Position numbers and translations under genes: made by a program | The notes under the pieces: model-generated | Seen by the model: the letters and a program-made list of their open reading frames with translations, nothing else | Told to the model about the DNA's origin: nothing | Database searches by the model: none | NCBI RefSeq assembly: GCF_009760905.1 | Contig: NZ_VIRW01000007.1 | Span: 1 to 64,000 of the forward strand | Reading direction: 5' to 3' | Length of the DNA: 64,000 nt | Source of the DNA: Chitinibacter sp. GC72 | GTDB lineage: Bacteria > Pseudomonadota > Gammaproteobacteria > Burkholderiales > Chitinibacteraceae | Part shown: piece by piece, positions 27,260 through 36,200 of the stretch | How the letters are laid out: every line of letters begins with the position of its first letter | Position numbering within the stretch: the first letter of the stretch is position 1

Positions 27260-28879
27260 ATGAAAATCGCCCTCGCCCAGATCAACCCGATTGTTGGTGA
27301 CCTTGCCGGTAATACCGAGCTGATTTTCGCTGCAGCCCGCGAAGCCATCGCTGCCGGTGCCGATATTTTGCTCACACCCGAGCTCGCGCTGACCGGCTAT
27401 CCACCGGAAGATCTGCTGCTGCGCCCAGCTTTTCTCAAGCAATGCAAACAGATGCTGGCGCGCTTTATCGACGAGCTGGACGGCATTACGCTGATCGTTG
27501 GCCACCCCAGCGGTGTGGCGGGCGATGAAGTGTTCAATTCGGCCTGCGTGATTCGCGACGGCAATCTGCTCGGCCGCTACGACAAGCTTTTGCTCCCGAA
27601 TAATGCTGTTTTCGACGAAGTTCGCTACTTTACCCCTGGCTTTTCGCCACTGGTGTTTGAACAGGATGGCGTTCAGGTCGGCATCGCGATTTGTGAAGAC
27701 ATCTGGGATACCGAGCCAGCAGCGGCGGCGCGCGATGAAGGTGCAGAGATTTTGCTGGTGCTCAATGCCTCGCCGTTCCATCAAGCCAAGCAAGAAACCC
27801 GCCGCGAAGTAGCGCGCCAACGTGTGGAAGAAAACGGCTTCCCAATCGTGTATTGCAATCTGGTTGGCGGGCAAGACGAATTGGTGTTTGATGGCCATTC
27901 GTTTGCCTTAAACAAGTCTGGCGAGTTAGTACTGCAAGCGCCTGCGTATCAAAACCTAATTACCTACTGCGAGTATAACGCTGACGACCTTTTACCCTCT
28001 AAGGTTGAAGCCGATACCTCGATAGAAGAAAGCATTTACGGCGCGCTAGTACAAGGCGTGAAAGACTATATCGGCAAAAACCGCTTCCCCGGCATTTTGC
28101 TCGGTTTGTCGGGCGGGATTGATTCGGCGCTGACGCTGGCAATTGCCGTTGACGCGCTCGGTGCCGAGCGTTGCCACGCGGTGATGATGCCGTCGCGCTA
28201 CACCGCCGATATTTCGGTCACCGACTCGCGCGCGATGATTGATATTCTGGGCTGCAAATATGCAGAAATCGAAATCTGGCCGATGTATGAAAGCATGATG
28301 GCGGGCTTGGCCGACGAATTTGCGGGTCGCGAAATGGACACCACCGAAGAGAATCTGCAAAGCCGTATCCGGGGTATGCTGTTGATGTCCTTATCCAACA
28401 AGACTGGCAAGCTGGTACTCACCACGGGTAATAAGTCCGAAATGACCACCGGCTACGCCACGCTGTACGGCGATATGGCCGGCGGTTTTGCGGTACTGAA
28501 AGACGTGGCCAAAACGATGGTCTATCGCCTGTCGAATTGGCGCAATCAGCAAGCAATTGCTCAAGGTCTGCCGGCGCCGATTCCTGAGCGCATTATCACG
28601 CGCCCACCGTCGGCCGAGCTGCGCCCGGATCAGAAAGACCAAGACAGCCTGCCGGAATACGACGTGCTCGACGCGATTTTGGCGGCGTATGTGGAAGAAA
28701 ACCTCAGCATCGCCGACATTATCGCGCGCGGCTACGCCGAGGCCGATGTAAATAAAGTGGTGCGGCTACTGAAAATCAACGAATACAAGCGCCGCCAAGC
28801 GCCAGTGGGGCCGCGCATTACCGAGCGCTCGTTTGGCAAAGACTGGCGCATGCCGATCACGCAGCGTTTTAGCCTGTAA
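27260..28879 (+). CDS. nadE: Glutamine-dependent NAD+ synthetase
   Basis: Converts deamido-NAD to NAD using glutamine and ATP. It has an N-terminal nitrilase-fold glutaminase domain (about 1-260: PELALTGYPPEDLL with the catalytic Glu, a Lys in YDKLLLPN, and Cys in GIAICEDIWD) and a C-terminal ATP-pyrophosphatase domain (LGLSGGIDSALTLAIA, TTGNKSEMTTGYATLYGD). The ATG at 27260 gives the standard MKIALAQINPIVGD start and a 539-residue protein; the frame is open upstream to 27059, but without family similarity. Confidence 0.97.
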   Translation: MKIALAQINPIVGDLAGNTELIFAAAREAIAAGADILLTPELALTGYPPEDLLLRPAFLKQCKQMLARFIDELDGITLIVGHPSGVAGDEVFNSACVIRDGNLLGRYDKLLLPNNAVFDEVRYFTPGFSPLVFEQDGVQVGIAICEDIWDTEPAAAARDEGAEILLVLNASPFHQAKQETRREVARQRVEENGFPIVYCNLVGGQDELVFDGHSFALNKSGELVLQAPAYQNLITYCEYNADDLLPSKVEADTSIEESIYGALVQGVKDYIGKNRFPGILLGLSGGIDSALTLAIAVDALGAERCHAVMMPSRYTADISVTDSRAMIDILGCKYAEIEIWPMYESMMAGLADEFAGREMDTTEENLQSRIRGMLLMSLSNKTGKLVLTTGNKSEMTTGYATLYGDMAGGFAVLKDVAKTMVYRLSNWRNQQAIAQGLPAPIPERIITRPPSAELRPDQKDQDSLPEYDVLDAILAAYVEENLSIADIIARGYAEADVNKVVRLLKINEYKRRQAPVGPRITERSFGKDWRMPITQRFSL

Positions 28880-28885
28880 ATAGCC

Positions 28886-28975
28886 AGACCAAAGTGCCTG
28901 TACTTCCCTGGCTCGCCTTGCGGTGCGATCTGTACTCTCTTCGGCTTCACCGCCCTTCTACGAGGGAACGACGAG
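28886..28975 (-). repeat. Probable diverged copy of the ~82-bp CAAAAGTTTTC element
   Basis: Read on the minus strand it contains GGTGAAGCCGAAGAGAGTACAGAT and a GCAAGGCGAG block in the same order as the copies at 31125 and 59252. One end (ACTTTGG) is preserved and the other is unclear, so the limits are approximate. Confidence 0.4.
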
Positions 28976-29037
28976 CTGGTCTTGAGCCAGAACTGTTGGT
29001 CAGCTCCTGAAACGGACTGCTTTGTAACAAGGCACAG

Positions 29038-29064
29038 GCCGCCCCCATTCCGGGCGGCTTTTTT
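29038..29064 (+). terminator. Rho-independent terminator after nadE
   Basis: Stem GCCGCCC / GGGCGGC followed by six T residues. It is about 160 bases after the nadE stop, beyond the repeat. Confidence 0.8.
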
Positions 29065-29149
29065 CATGCGCAATTTTCTTTTGCAAACTAAATACTTAAG
29101 TCGCCCAAAGCCACCACAAGTAGCGACTTTTCATCTTGATGTAACATAA

Positions 29150-31045
29150 ATGCAATCTTGCACTGATACCTTACAAGACTTATCGCACCACCGACATACT
29201 GGTATGCCATCCGAAAATCTTCCCGAGCACCAAGCCGAACAAGTGCTGAACATCATTCAGACGCAAGCACTGAGCGCCTTATTCCAGCCTATTGCCGCGC
29301 TGAGCGAAGGGCAGGCTTTTGGCTTTGAAGGCTTGATACGGGGGCCGGAGCATCATCCACTCCACTCGCCGATTCAGCTATTTCAGGCCGCTGAACGATG
29401 TGGCCTGCTGGCCGAGCTGGATCAAGCCTGCTGCAAAACAATTTTGCGCGCCTTTGTCGAGCGCCAACTGCCCGGCCGCCTGTTTCTGAATGTGTGCCCC
29501 GGCAGCCTGATAGAGGCCGATTTACGTGCCGCGGCCACGCTCGATTATCTGGCCGAGTTAGGGCTGGCACCGCAGCGCATTGTGATCGAGCTAACAGAAA
29601 GCCAGGCGATTCGTGATTACGCTCTGCTATCGCGCGCGGTGGCGCATTATCGGCAAATGGGCTTCAAGATTGCGCTGGACGATCTGGGCGAGGGTTTTTC
29701 CGGGCTCAGGCTGTGGTCGGAACTCAAGCCGGATTTTGTCAAAATCGATAAATATTTTATCCACGGAATTGATCAGGATGCGCAAAAGCGGCAATTTGTC
29801 CGCTCTATCCAGCAAATTGCACTTAATACCCACACCACGGTAATCGCCGAGGGCATTGAAACGCGTGGCGAGCTGGAAGTGGTGAACCGCACTGGCATCA
29901 AGCTGGCTCAGGGTTTTCTGCTTGGCCGTCCGGCAGTGCAGCCCGATACTGCACTGAAGCTGCCGTGCCTGACCCACGATTACAGCAGCGAGCAGGCCAG
30001 CACCACTGCGCTATCGCTACTGCAGGAAGTGAGCGCGGTGTCGCCGCACGATAGCCATGACGTGGTCTGGCAACGCTTTCGTGCCCAGCCCGAGCTGCTG
30101 GCTCTGCCGGTGGTTGAGCAGAACAAGGCCATCGGGCTGATCAAACGCAATGCAATTTTCGAGCTGTTTGCCCGCCCCTATAGCCGCGAGCTGTTTGGCG
30201 GGCGCAGCTGCAGCCTGCATATGGACGCCCAGCCGCTGATTGTCGAGCACGCCATGAGCCTGACCGAGCTGGCGCGGCTGATGACTTCGTGCGAGCGCCG
30301 CCAGCTGGACGACGGTTTTATCATTACCGAACAGGGGCGGTATCTGGGCATGGGCACCGGGCGCGACCTGATTCGGGCGATGACCGAGCTGCAGCTGGCC
30401 GCTGCACGCCACGCCAACCCGCTGACCGGCTTGCCAGGCAATGTGCCGATTCAGGACGCCATGAGCCAGCTGCTGGCCGCGCAGCACGACTTCACCGTGG
30501 TCTACGCCGATCTGGATCACTTCAAACCCTATAATGACGTGTATGGCTACGCGCGTGGCGACGAATTACTGCAGTGTCTGGGGCAATTAATGCAGGATCA
30601 TTTTGACGCCGGAGTCGATTTTGTCGGCCACATAGGCGGGGATGATTTTATCCTGCTGCTGCGCAGCCCGGATTGGCAACAACGTTGCGAGCAATTGCTG
30701 GCCGATTTCAAACTGCGGATTGCGGCGTTTTTTAATGAAGAGGATAGACAGAGCGGCAGCTATGTCGCCCCCAATCGACAGGGGCAATTGCAAGCCCACC
30801 CGCTAGTGTCGCTCTCGCTGGGCGCGGCGCATATCGTGGCCAAGTGGTATAAAAGTCATCATGAAGTAGCCAGCATCGCCAGCAGCGCCAAGAGCATGGC
30901 CAAGCGCGAAAGCGGCAATGCGCTGTTTATTGAACGCCGCATTCCCAATCCGATTGAAACTGGCAAGGTATATGCCGAAAAGGCAATACAAATAAGGTCT
31001 ACAGAGCAATACCCTAAGCAAAACAATGCCGAACTGAATGGTTAA
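29150..31045 (+). CDS. EAL-GGDEF dual-domain c-di-GMP protein
   Basis: A 631-residue cytoplasmic protein with EAL first (about 35-270), a CBS-pair-like middle region (about 285-410) and GGDEF last (about 420-590). EAL landmarks are EGLIRG (E60-G61-L62 in place of EAL), NVCPGSL, VIELTES, DDLGEG, KIDKYFI and AEGIE; the metal and catalytic acidic residues appear present. The GGDEF signature at 496-500 is GGDDF. It may be a phosphodiesterase with a regulatory cyclase domain. A second ATG at 29204 (MPSENLPEH) is an alternative start. The final 25 or so residues include translated 49-bp repeat sequence. Confidence 0.9.
   Translation: MQSCTDTLQDLSHHRHTGMPSENLPEHQAEQVLNIIQTQALSALFQPIAALSEGQAFGFEGLIRGPEHHPLHSPIQLFQAAERCGLLAELDQACCKTILRAFVERQLPGRLFLNVCPGSLIEADLRAAATLDYLAELGLAPQRIVIELTESQAIRDYALLSRAVAHYRQMGFKIALDDLGEGFSGLRLWSELKPDFVKIDKYFIHGIDQDAQKRQFVRSIQQIALNTHTTVIAEGIETRGELEVVNRTGIKLAQGFLLGRPAVQPDTALKLPCLTHDYSSEQASTTALSLLQEVSAVSPHDSHDVVWQRFRAQPELLALPVVEQNKAIGLIKRNAIFELFARPYSRELFGGRSCSLHMDAQPLIVEHAMSLTELARLMTSCERRQLDDGFIITEQGRYLGMGTGRDLIRAMTELQLAAARHANPLTGLPGNVPIQDAMSQLLAAQHDFTVVYADLDHFKPYNDVYGYARGDELLQCLGQLMQDHFDAGVDFVGHIGGDDFILLLRSPDWQQRCEQLLADFKLRIAAFFNEEDRQSGSYVAPNRQGQLQAHPLVSLSLGAAHIVAKWYKSHHEVASIASSAKSMAKRESGNALFIERRIPNPIETGKVYAEKAIQIRSTEQYPKQNNAELNG
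30966..31014. repeat. 49-bp palindrome-ended element, copy C (inside a coding region)
   Basis: Begins AGGTATATGCC and ends GCAATACCC at 49-base spacing, followed by TA. It is translated as part of the C-terminal tail of the EAL-GGDEF protein. Interior AGAGCAATACC is shared with copy E. Confidence 0.55.
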
Positions 31046-31051
31046 AAGCAC

Positions 31052-31077
31052 AAACCCGGCATCATCGTGCCGGGTTT
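31052..31077. terminator. Hairpin after the EAL-GGDEF gene
   Basis: Ten-base stem AAACCCGGCA / TGCCGGGTTT directly after the stop. The T-run is short (TTTGT), so termination strength is uncertain. Confidence 0.5.
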
Positions 31078-31124
31078 GTCTCCATGGCTGCAATCCAAGT
31101 AAGTCGAGGGCTTGAGTAAGCGGA

Positions 31125-31205
31125 CAAAAGTTTTCAAGCAAGATGCAAAGCCGAAGACAGAACAAGTAGTACGGTGAAGCGAAGCAACGATGCGTGAAGA
31201 CTTTG
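31125..31205 (+). repeat. ~81-bp interspersed element with CAAAAGTTTTC ends
   Basis: Starts CAAAAGTTTTC and ends GAAGACTTTG as imperfect inverted repeats. The core has AAGCCGAAGACAG, TAGTACGG and GCGAAGCAACGATGC, collinear with the copy at 59252-59334. It lies between two convergent c-di-GMP genes. Confidence 0.6.
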
Positions 31206-31215
31206 GCCTTGCTAC

Positions 31216-32337
31216 CTATTGCTGCAATCCATCAAGGCCGGACAAATCCCAACCCAGATTCAGATCCTGATTAGCCAGCGCCAGCAAAGGCTTCAGATTA
31301 TTCATCAGTGCAGCCAGATGCGGGCGCAACTCGTCTTCGCGCCCTTTGTGCAGCATCACCAGCGCCTCGGAAATCAGCGGCGTGGGTACCTGCACACTGG
31401 CCGCATCAGGCATAAAGACATGATTGTCCATCGGCTGCGCAAACAGGCGATCTTGCAGCACCGCCAGAATCCGCTCGGCCGAATGCACATCGTCATGCCA
31501 TGAATTGGCCACCGCGACCGACGCAGTGACGCGCAATTGCTCGCTACGGAAGTTAACCCGCGCATTGGCGATCGTCTGGCGCAATCGTTCGGCGACCACC
31601 CTGGCCTCGATCAGCGGCGTGGCCGGCGAAACCACAGCAAACATCGAATCATTCAAATGCGCCAGCGTGTCTTCCTTGCGCAGACGGGCTTCGATCAGCT
31701 TGGCCAGCATGCCCAGCAGTTGACCATACACCCGCTCACCCAGTTTTTGCTGCAGAGCCTGGCCGTGATTGACCTCCAGCAACATGACCGTCACTTCGCT
31801 ATTGTGCCGCAGGGCAAACGCCATCGCCTGCTCCAGCTGCAAATTGAGCAAGTGCGAGCTGCCCACGCCAGTGAGCGCGTCCGTGGTGCTGGTCTGCACC
31901 TGGACCGAGCGCGATTCGGCCAGCTCACGCCGGGTTTCGGCCAGCTCAAGATTGGCCTTCACCCGCGCCTGCATTTCGGTTTTATCGGTAGATTTGGTCA
32001 CAAAATCATTCGCACCGCACTCCACACAGCGCAATTTGGTCGCTTCATCTTCTTCACCGGAAATAATAATCACCGGCAAAAAATGCAAGCGTGACTCACC
32101 CGAAGCGCGAACGCGCGCGAGCAGCCCCAGCCCATCCAGCTCGGGCATGGTCAGATCGGACAAGAGCAGATTAATGCTGTCATCGCTCATCAGGCGACGC
32201 CAGCCTGCTTCACCATCGGCCTCTTCGACCAGATCATACATTTCGGAAAGATGTTTCTTGATGGTTGCCCGCACGATCCGTGAATCATCAACAACCAGAA
32301 TTTTAGGACGGTTGACCAGCTCGGTATTCTCGTTCAT
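31216..32337 (-). CDS. Response regulator with degenerate GGDEF domain
   Basis: A 373-residue protein. The N-terminal receiver (about 12-128) has ILVVDDSRIVR, Asp61 in LLLSDLTMPELDG and the Lys in FVTKSTDK. A helical linker follows, then a GGDEF-fold domain from about 150 (TDALTGVGSSHL). The signature position reads LNDSM (about 228-232) in place of GGDEF, so cyclase activity is not expected. The receiver looks functional; the output domain may be a binding or dimerisation module. Convergent with the EAL-GGDEF gene. Confidence 0.88.
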   Translation of the reverse strand: MNENTELVNRPKILVVDDSRIVRATIKKHLSEMYDLVEEADGEAGWRRLMSDDSINLLLSDLTMPELDGLGLLARVRASGESRLHFLPVIIISGEEDEATKLRCVECGANDFVTKSTDKTEMQARVKANLELAETRRELAESRSVQVQTSTTDALTGVGSSHLLNLQLEQAMAFALRHNSEVTVMLLEVNHGQALQQKLGERVYGQLLGMLAKLIEARLRKEDTLAHLNDSMFAVVSPATPLIEARVVAERLRQTIANARVNFRSEQLRVTASVAVANSWHDDVHSAERILAVLQDRLFAQPMDNHVFMPDAASVQVPTPLISEALVMLHKGREDELRPHLAALMNNLKPLLALANQDLNLGWDLSGLDGLQQ

Positions 32338-32501
32338 AAGATTCAGTCTATGCTTTAAACGTATTACCTAGCCTAGCATAATGAGCCGCAAAACGTGTGA
32401 ATCAGCAGTGCGACTTGTGCAATATCACTAGACATTACCCGGTATGGCGTGTAAAAAACAAGCATTCTTGCGACATTGTCCTCTCGATCAAGGTCAATCC
32501 G

Positions 32502-32858
32502 ATGGCTAGCACCTACCGCTTACAAATTGGCTTGTCTCCACTCTCGCCCTCCGAAGCCGAAGTGGCGCTGGCCACGATCCGCCGCATCTGGTGCATGCCC
32601 TCCTGGGTGCGCAAACAACCATTGGGCGATGGTGTTCTACTGCTTGAAGTGCGCCATGAAGCAGCACTCAAGCCCGGCGAGAGCGCCGACTGGTTTGTCG
32701 AGCGCATGGCGGCAGCGCTCTGGCAGGACGTAGGACGCTTTGTCCGCATTATGATCGACATCGCCCCGCACGAAGCCCCTGATGGCCGCGTCTTCATTCT
32801 CGAAGAAGCTTCTTACTGGCGCATCATGGAAAGCTTTCGCCTCTCGCACCCGCATTAA
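32502..32858 (+). CDS. Hypothetical protein
   Basis: A 118-residue soluble protein starting MASTYRLQIGLSPLS, with AAGG shortly upstream. The frame is open from 32397, but that part is less protein-like. No family recognised, no TM and no signal peptide. It has two conserved-looking Trp-rich parts (RRIWCMPSWVRKQ; SYWRIMESFRL). It is divergent from the receiver-GGDEF gene. Confidence 0.6.
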   Translation: MASTYRLQIGLSPLSPSEAEVALATIRRIWCMPSWVRKQPLGDGVLLLEVRHEAALKPGESADWFVERMAAALWQDVGRFVRIMIDIAPHEAPDGRVFILEEASYWRIMESFRLSHPH

Positions 32859-33075
32859 TTGAAATACTCAAAAAACTGAAATATAGCAATTTCTACGAAA
32901 CAAACTGAGTACTATGAAATACCCTCTCGCGCAGTGAGGCTCCCTCTCAAGGAGAGGGCGGGGGGGTGTGGGTATAGAACATCAGCCTGCGAACTAATCA
33001 ACCTAATCATCTAGGGCTCGGCTAAGCCGAGACCTGCTTCACTTGAAAACCAACAGTTCCGCAGGCGACAGGCAC
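32859..33075. other. Intergenic with small inverted repeat
   Basis: Contains a CCCTCTC...GAGAGGG inverted repeat near 32942-32958 and a G-rich run. No gene or RNA is recognised. Confidence 0.4.
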
Positions 33076-33105
33076 AAAAAAGCCCACTCGAAAGTGGGCT
33101 TTTTT
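33076..33105 (-). terminator. Terminator after rpsT (bidirectional form)
   Basis: Stem AGCCCACT / AGTGGGCT with a 4-base loop. A-run on the left and T-run on the right, so it can work in both directions. It lies 18 bases beyond the rpsT stop. Confidence 0.85.
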
Positions 33106-33122
33106 GCGATTCGGGCAAAAAC

Positions 33123-33386
33123 TTAAGCCATTGCTTTGATAGCAGCAGCCAGACGGCTCTTATGACGAGCAGCCTTGTTTTTGTGGAAAATCTTTTTGTC
33201 AGCGATACGGTCGATCGTGCTAACCGCCTGCTGGTAAACAGTAGCTGCTGCAGCTTTGTCGCCAGCAGCGATCGCTTTCAGTACCTTTTTAACTGCAGTG
33301 CGAAACTCTGAACGCTGAGCGCCATTGTGTTCACGTGCTGCGGTAGCTTGACGAGCGCGTTTGCGTGCTTGTGCTGTATTTGCCAT
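33123..33386 (-). CDS. rpsT: 30S ribosomal protein S20
   Basis: An 87-residue basic ribosomal protein that binds 16S rRNA. It starts [14 protein letters not shown] and has the family's [10 protein letters not shown] and [15 protein letters not shown] segments, at the usual length. AGGAG precedes the ATG (reading on the minus strand). It is divergent from murJ, as commonly seen in betaproteobacteria. Confidence 0.98.
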   Translation of the reverse strand: MANTAQARKRARQATAAREHNGAQRSEFRTAVKKVLKAIAAGDKAAAATVYQQAVSTIDRIADKKIFHKNKAARHKSRLAAAIKAMA

Positions 33387-33544
33387 GTTGTAATGCTCCT
33401 AGTAGGTGTAACGGGTCTACTGCTTGGCCGGAGACACGGACTTTCGGCAGCACACACAACCCTAGAAAGCCGACGATTTTATTCGTTCTTCACGGCAAGC
33501 GCAAGAGCGGCGTATCATTCGCCCCCACAGGGTGAGGAAACACG

Positions 33545-35080
33545 ATGAATCTATTAAAAGCAGTGGCAGCCGTCAGCTCGATGACGCTGGTTTCACGCGT
33601 GCTGGGGTTTGCGCGCGATGCCATCATGGCGCGGATTTTTGGTGCAAGCGTGGCAACCGATGCATTCAATGTTGCGTTCAAATTACCGAATTTATTACGA
33701 CGTATCTTCGCCGAGGGCGCATTCAGCCAAGCCTTCGTGCCGATACTGGCTGAATATAAAAACAAGCAGGGCGATGAGGCTGCGCGCGAATTCATCGCCG
33801 ACGTATCAGGCATGCTGACGCTGATTCTAGCCATCGTCACCGCGATTGGCGTCATTGCCGCACCATGGGTAATCTGGATATCTGCGCCGGGCTTTGCCAA
33901 AAACCCCGACAAGTTTGCCCTCACTACCGATCTGCTGCGCATTACCTTTCCGTACATCTTGCTGATTTCGCTCTCGTCACTGGCTGGCGCAGTACTCAAT
34001 ACGTGGAATAAATTTTCGGTTCCGGCCTTTGTTCCAACACTACTGAATATCTCATTTATTGTATTCGCCCTGTTTTTAACACCCTATTTTGATCCGCCAA
34101 TAATGGCGATGGCCGTCGCCGTCATCGTTGGTGGCCTGGCACAACTGGCTTACCAGCTGCCGCATTTACGCAAAATCGGCATGCTGTCCCGGCCCAAGCT
34201 CAACTTTCAAAACGCCGGAATGTGGCGCGTGATCAAGCAGATGGGGCCAGCTATTCTGGGCGTTTCAGTCAGCCAGATTTCACTTATTATTAATACTATT
34301 TTTGCCTCCTTCCTGATTTCCGGCTCGGTATCGTGGATGTACTACGCCGATCGTTTGATGGAGTTTCCCACCGGATTGCTGGGCGTGGCTTTAGGCACCA
34401 TCTTGCTACCTTCGCTTTCCAAAACCTACGCCAACGACGATACCGCTGAATATTCCCGCCTGCTCGACTGGGGTTTACGTCTGGCGCTACTACTGGCAAT
34501 TCCTTCCGCAGTCGCACTGGCGCTGATTGCCGAGCCGCTCACGGTGGCGATGTTTCAGTACGACAAATTTACCGCCCACGATGCCGCCATGACGCAACAG
34601 GCACTGAGTGCCTATGCCGTCGGTCTGGTCGGGCTGATTCTGATCAAGATTCTGGCGCCCGGCTTTTACGCACGGCAAAACATTAAAACGCCGGTCAAAA
34701 TCGCCTTGTTTACGCTGGCGGTCACGCAGCTATTTAACCTATTGCTGATCGGTCACCTCAAACACGCGGGTTTGGCATTGGCCATTAGTCTAGGTGCGCT
34801 GACCAATGCGGGTTTGCTGTTTTATCAGCTGCGCAAGCAGCAAATTTTCACTCCCCAGGCGGGCTGGCTGATCTTCATGTGCAAACTGCTGATCGCAGTG
34901 GGCATCATGGCCGCCGCACTCTTTGGCCTGATGCAATGGATGCCCGATTGGTCGCAAGGCAATATGCTGACGCGCCTATTACGCCTTGCCAGCCTGGTCT
35001 TGGTCGGTGTTGCTGCCTACTTTGCAACGCTGGGATTACTGGGTTTCCGCCCTCGCGATTTTTCACGGCGTAGCACTTAA
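33545..35080 (+). CDS. murJ: Lipid II flippase MurJ
   Basis: A 511-residue MOP-superfamily inner-membrane protein with about 14 TM helices that moves lipid II to the periplasmic face for peptidoglycan synthesis. The N-terminus [25 protein letters not shown] and [30 protein letters not shown] contain the essential Arg residues, and [15 protein letters not shown] is typical. GGTGAGG lies just before the ATG. A terminator follows, so it is probably a single-gene unit. Confidence 0.97.
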   Translation: MNLLKAVAAVSSMTLVSRVLGFARDAIMARIFGASVATDAFNVAFKLPNLLRRIFAEGAFSQAFVPILAEYKNKQGDEAAREFIADVSGMLTLILAIVTAIGVIAAPWVIWISAPGFAKNPDKFALTTDLLRITFPYILLISLSSLAGAVLNTWNKFSVPAFVPTLLNISFIVFALFLTPYFDPPIMAMAVAVIVGGLAQLAYQLPHLRKIGMLSRPKLNFQNAGMWRVIKQMGPAILGVSVSQISLIINTIFASFLISGSVSWMYYADRLMEFPTGLLGVALGTILLPSLSKTYANDDTAEYSRLLDWGLRLALLLAIPSAVALALIAEPLTVAMFQYDKFTAHDAAMTQQALSAYAVGLVGLILIKILAPGFYARQNIKTPVKIALFTLAVTQLFNLLLIGHLKHAGLALAISLGALTNAGLLFYQLRKQQIFTPQAGWLIFMCKLLIAVGIMAAALFGLMQWMPDWSQGNMLTRLLRLASLVLVGVAAYFATLGLLGFRPRDFSRRST

Positions 35081-35086
35081 AAGCAG

Positions 35087-35121
35087 AAACCACATCGTCA
35101 GGCTGATGATGTGGTTTTTTT
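35087..35121 (+). terminator. Rho-independent terminator after murJ
   Basis: Ten-base stem AAACCACATC / GATGTGGTTT, ending in a T-run, seven bases after the murJ stop. Confidence 0.88.
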
Positions 35122-35133
35122 ACACTTGCAAAC

Positions 35134-35148
35134 TAGACGACTGGTCTA
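35134..35148. promoter_or_regulatory. Candidate TetR-type operator before the nitroreductase gene
   Basis: Perfect inverted repeat TAGAC-N5-GTCTA about 40 bases before the ATG at 35189. It resembles the NemR-type box (TAGACC-N4-GGTCTA) that controls electrophile-responsive reductase genes. No TetR gene is in the window, so the regulator would act from elsewhere. An AATAAAAT stretch directly follows and could be part of a promoter. Confidence 0.5.
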
Positions 35149-35188
35149 ATAAAATCCAGACCATCAATTTACATTACTGGAAATCAGC

Positions 35189-35929
35189 ATGAACGACACC
35201 CTCCAACTGATGCACCAGCATCGCAGCATCCGCAGTTTTCAAGACCAAGCAATCAGCACTGAAACGCTGGACGCCATTCTGGATGCAGCCTACAAAGGCC
35301 CAACGTCGATCAATGGACAACAGGTTTCGCTGGTGGTGACGCAAGACGCTAGCCGCCGCGCACAAATTGCCGATATCGCCGGTGGCCAGCCGTGGATTGC
35401 GCAAGCGCCAGTATTTATCACCGTGATCATCGATTTTTATAAAACCGCGCAGGCGCTCGCTAAAGCAGGCAAGGAGCAACTCATTCATGAAAGTGTCGAA
35501 GGTTTTGCCGTTGGCGCTGTCGATGCCGGTATAGCCCTGGGTAATCTGATGACTGCGGCGCGCTCAGCCGGTTTGGGCGTCGTACCTATCGGGGGTATTC
35601 GGCGTAATCCACAGGCAATGATTGATTTGCTGCAACTGCCAGCCAAAACATTCCCGATTGCCGGGCTCGCACTTGGTCATATCCAGCACGACAGCCCGCT
35701 AAAACCACGCCTGCCACGAGCCAGTTTTGTTCATCATGAACAATATCAAAGCGCCGATTTGCGCCAGCAAATTGACGCTTATGACGAAACGCTGGCGCAA
35801 TTCTGGCAAAGCATCGGGCGTGGCGACGGTAAAATCTGGTCAGAAAATACCGCCCAGTTTTATCAAAGCATCTACTTTCCCGAAGTGGCACCGACCGCAA
35901 TGGCTCAAGGTTTCAAGTTTACCGCGTAA
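35189..35929 (+). CDS. NfsA/FRP-type NADPH nitroreductase
   Basis: A 246-residue FMN-dependent oxidoreductase. It has the HRSIRSF start motif for FMN phosphate binding, PTSINGQQVSLVV, GLGVVPIGGIR and the C-terminal SFVHHEQY segment typical of the NfsA group. It should reduce nitroaromatics, quinones or flavins using NADPH. It stands alone after the murJ terminator, with a palindromic operator candidate in its promoter region that suggests induction by reactive electrophiles. Confidence 0.9.
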   Translation: MNDTLQLMHQHRSIRSFQDQAISTETLDAILDAAYKGPTSINGQQVSLVVTQDASRRAQIADIAGGQPWIAQAPVFITVIIDFYKTAQALAKAGKEQLIHESVEGFAVGAVDAGIALGNLMTAARSAGLGVVPIGGIRRNPQAMIDLLQLPAKTFPIAGLALGHIQHDSPLKPRLPRASFVHHEQYQSADLRQQIDAYDETLAQFWQSIGRGDGKIWSENTAQFYQSIYFPEVAPTAMAQGFKFTA

Positions 35930-35941
35930 TTAAAGCCTGCC

Positions 35942-35968
35942 CGGGGCGCGAGCTAATGCTAGCGCCCC
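35942..35968. other. GC hairpin downstream of the nitroreductase gene
   Basis: Stem GGGGCGC / GCGCCCC around a 12-base interior that can extend pairing. No T-run follows, so it is a structural element rather than a standard terminator. Confidence 0.4.
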
Positions 35969-35981
35969 AAAATACCCACGA

Positions 35982-36030
35982 TGGTATATCCACCTAGGCC
36001 ATTAAAAACAGAGCTTACAAGCTAATACCC
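35982..36030. repeat. 49-bp palindrome-ended element, copy H
   Basis: Begins TGGTATATCC and ends CTAATACCC at 49-base spacing. AATACCC lies directly upstream, as in copies I and E. Located between the nitroreductase and aminotransferase genes. Confidence 0.55.
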
Positions 36031-36200
36031 CATAGTTCAAATCATGCCAATACGCGCTTAAGCCATCAAGCCGCGGTGCAAAAACGGACTGCAGCGTAAG
36101 GTGCGCAGTCGTGCTAAAATCGACGCCGATCTTTTCCCAAAACCGCGGCAACCGCACGTACAGGCCTTTGCCCGGATACACTCAATTGATGGAGCATAGG

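Noticed and set aside
27044-27898. A 284-codon minus-strand frame opposite nadE
   Set aside because: Shadow of nadE, whose catalytic motifs are unmistakable.
32965-33013. Possible further 49-bp element starting GGGTATAGAA
   Set aside because: The expected ATACCC end is missing at the 49-base position.
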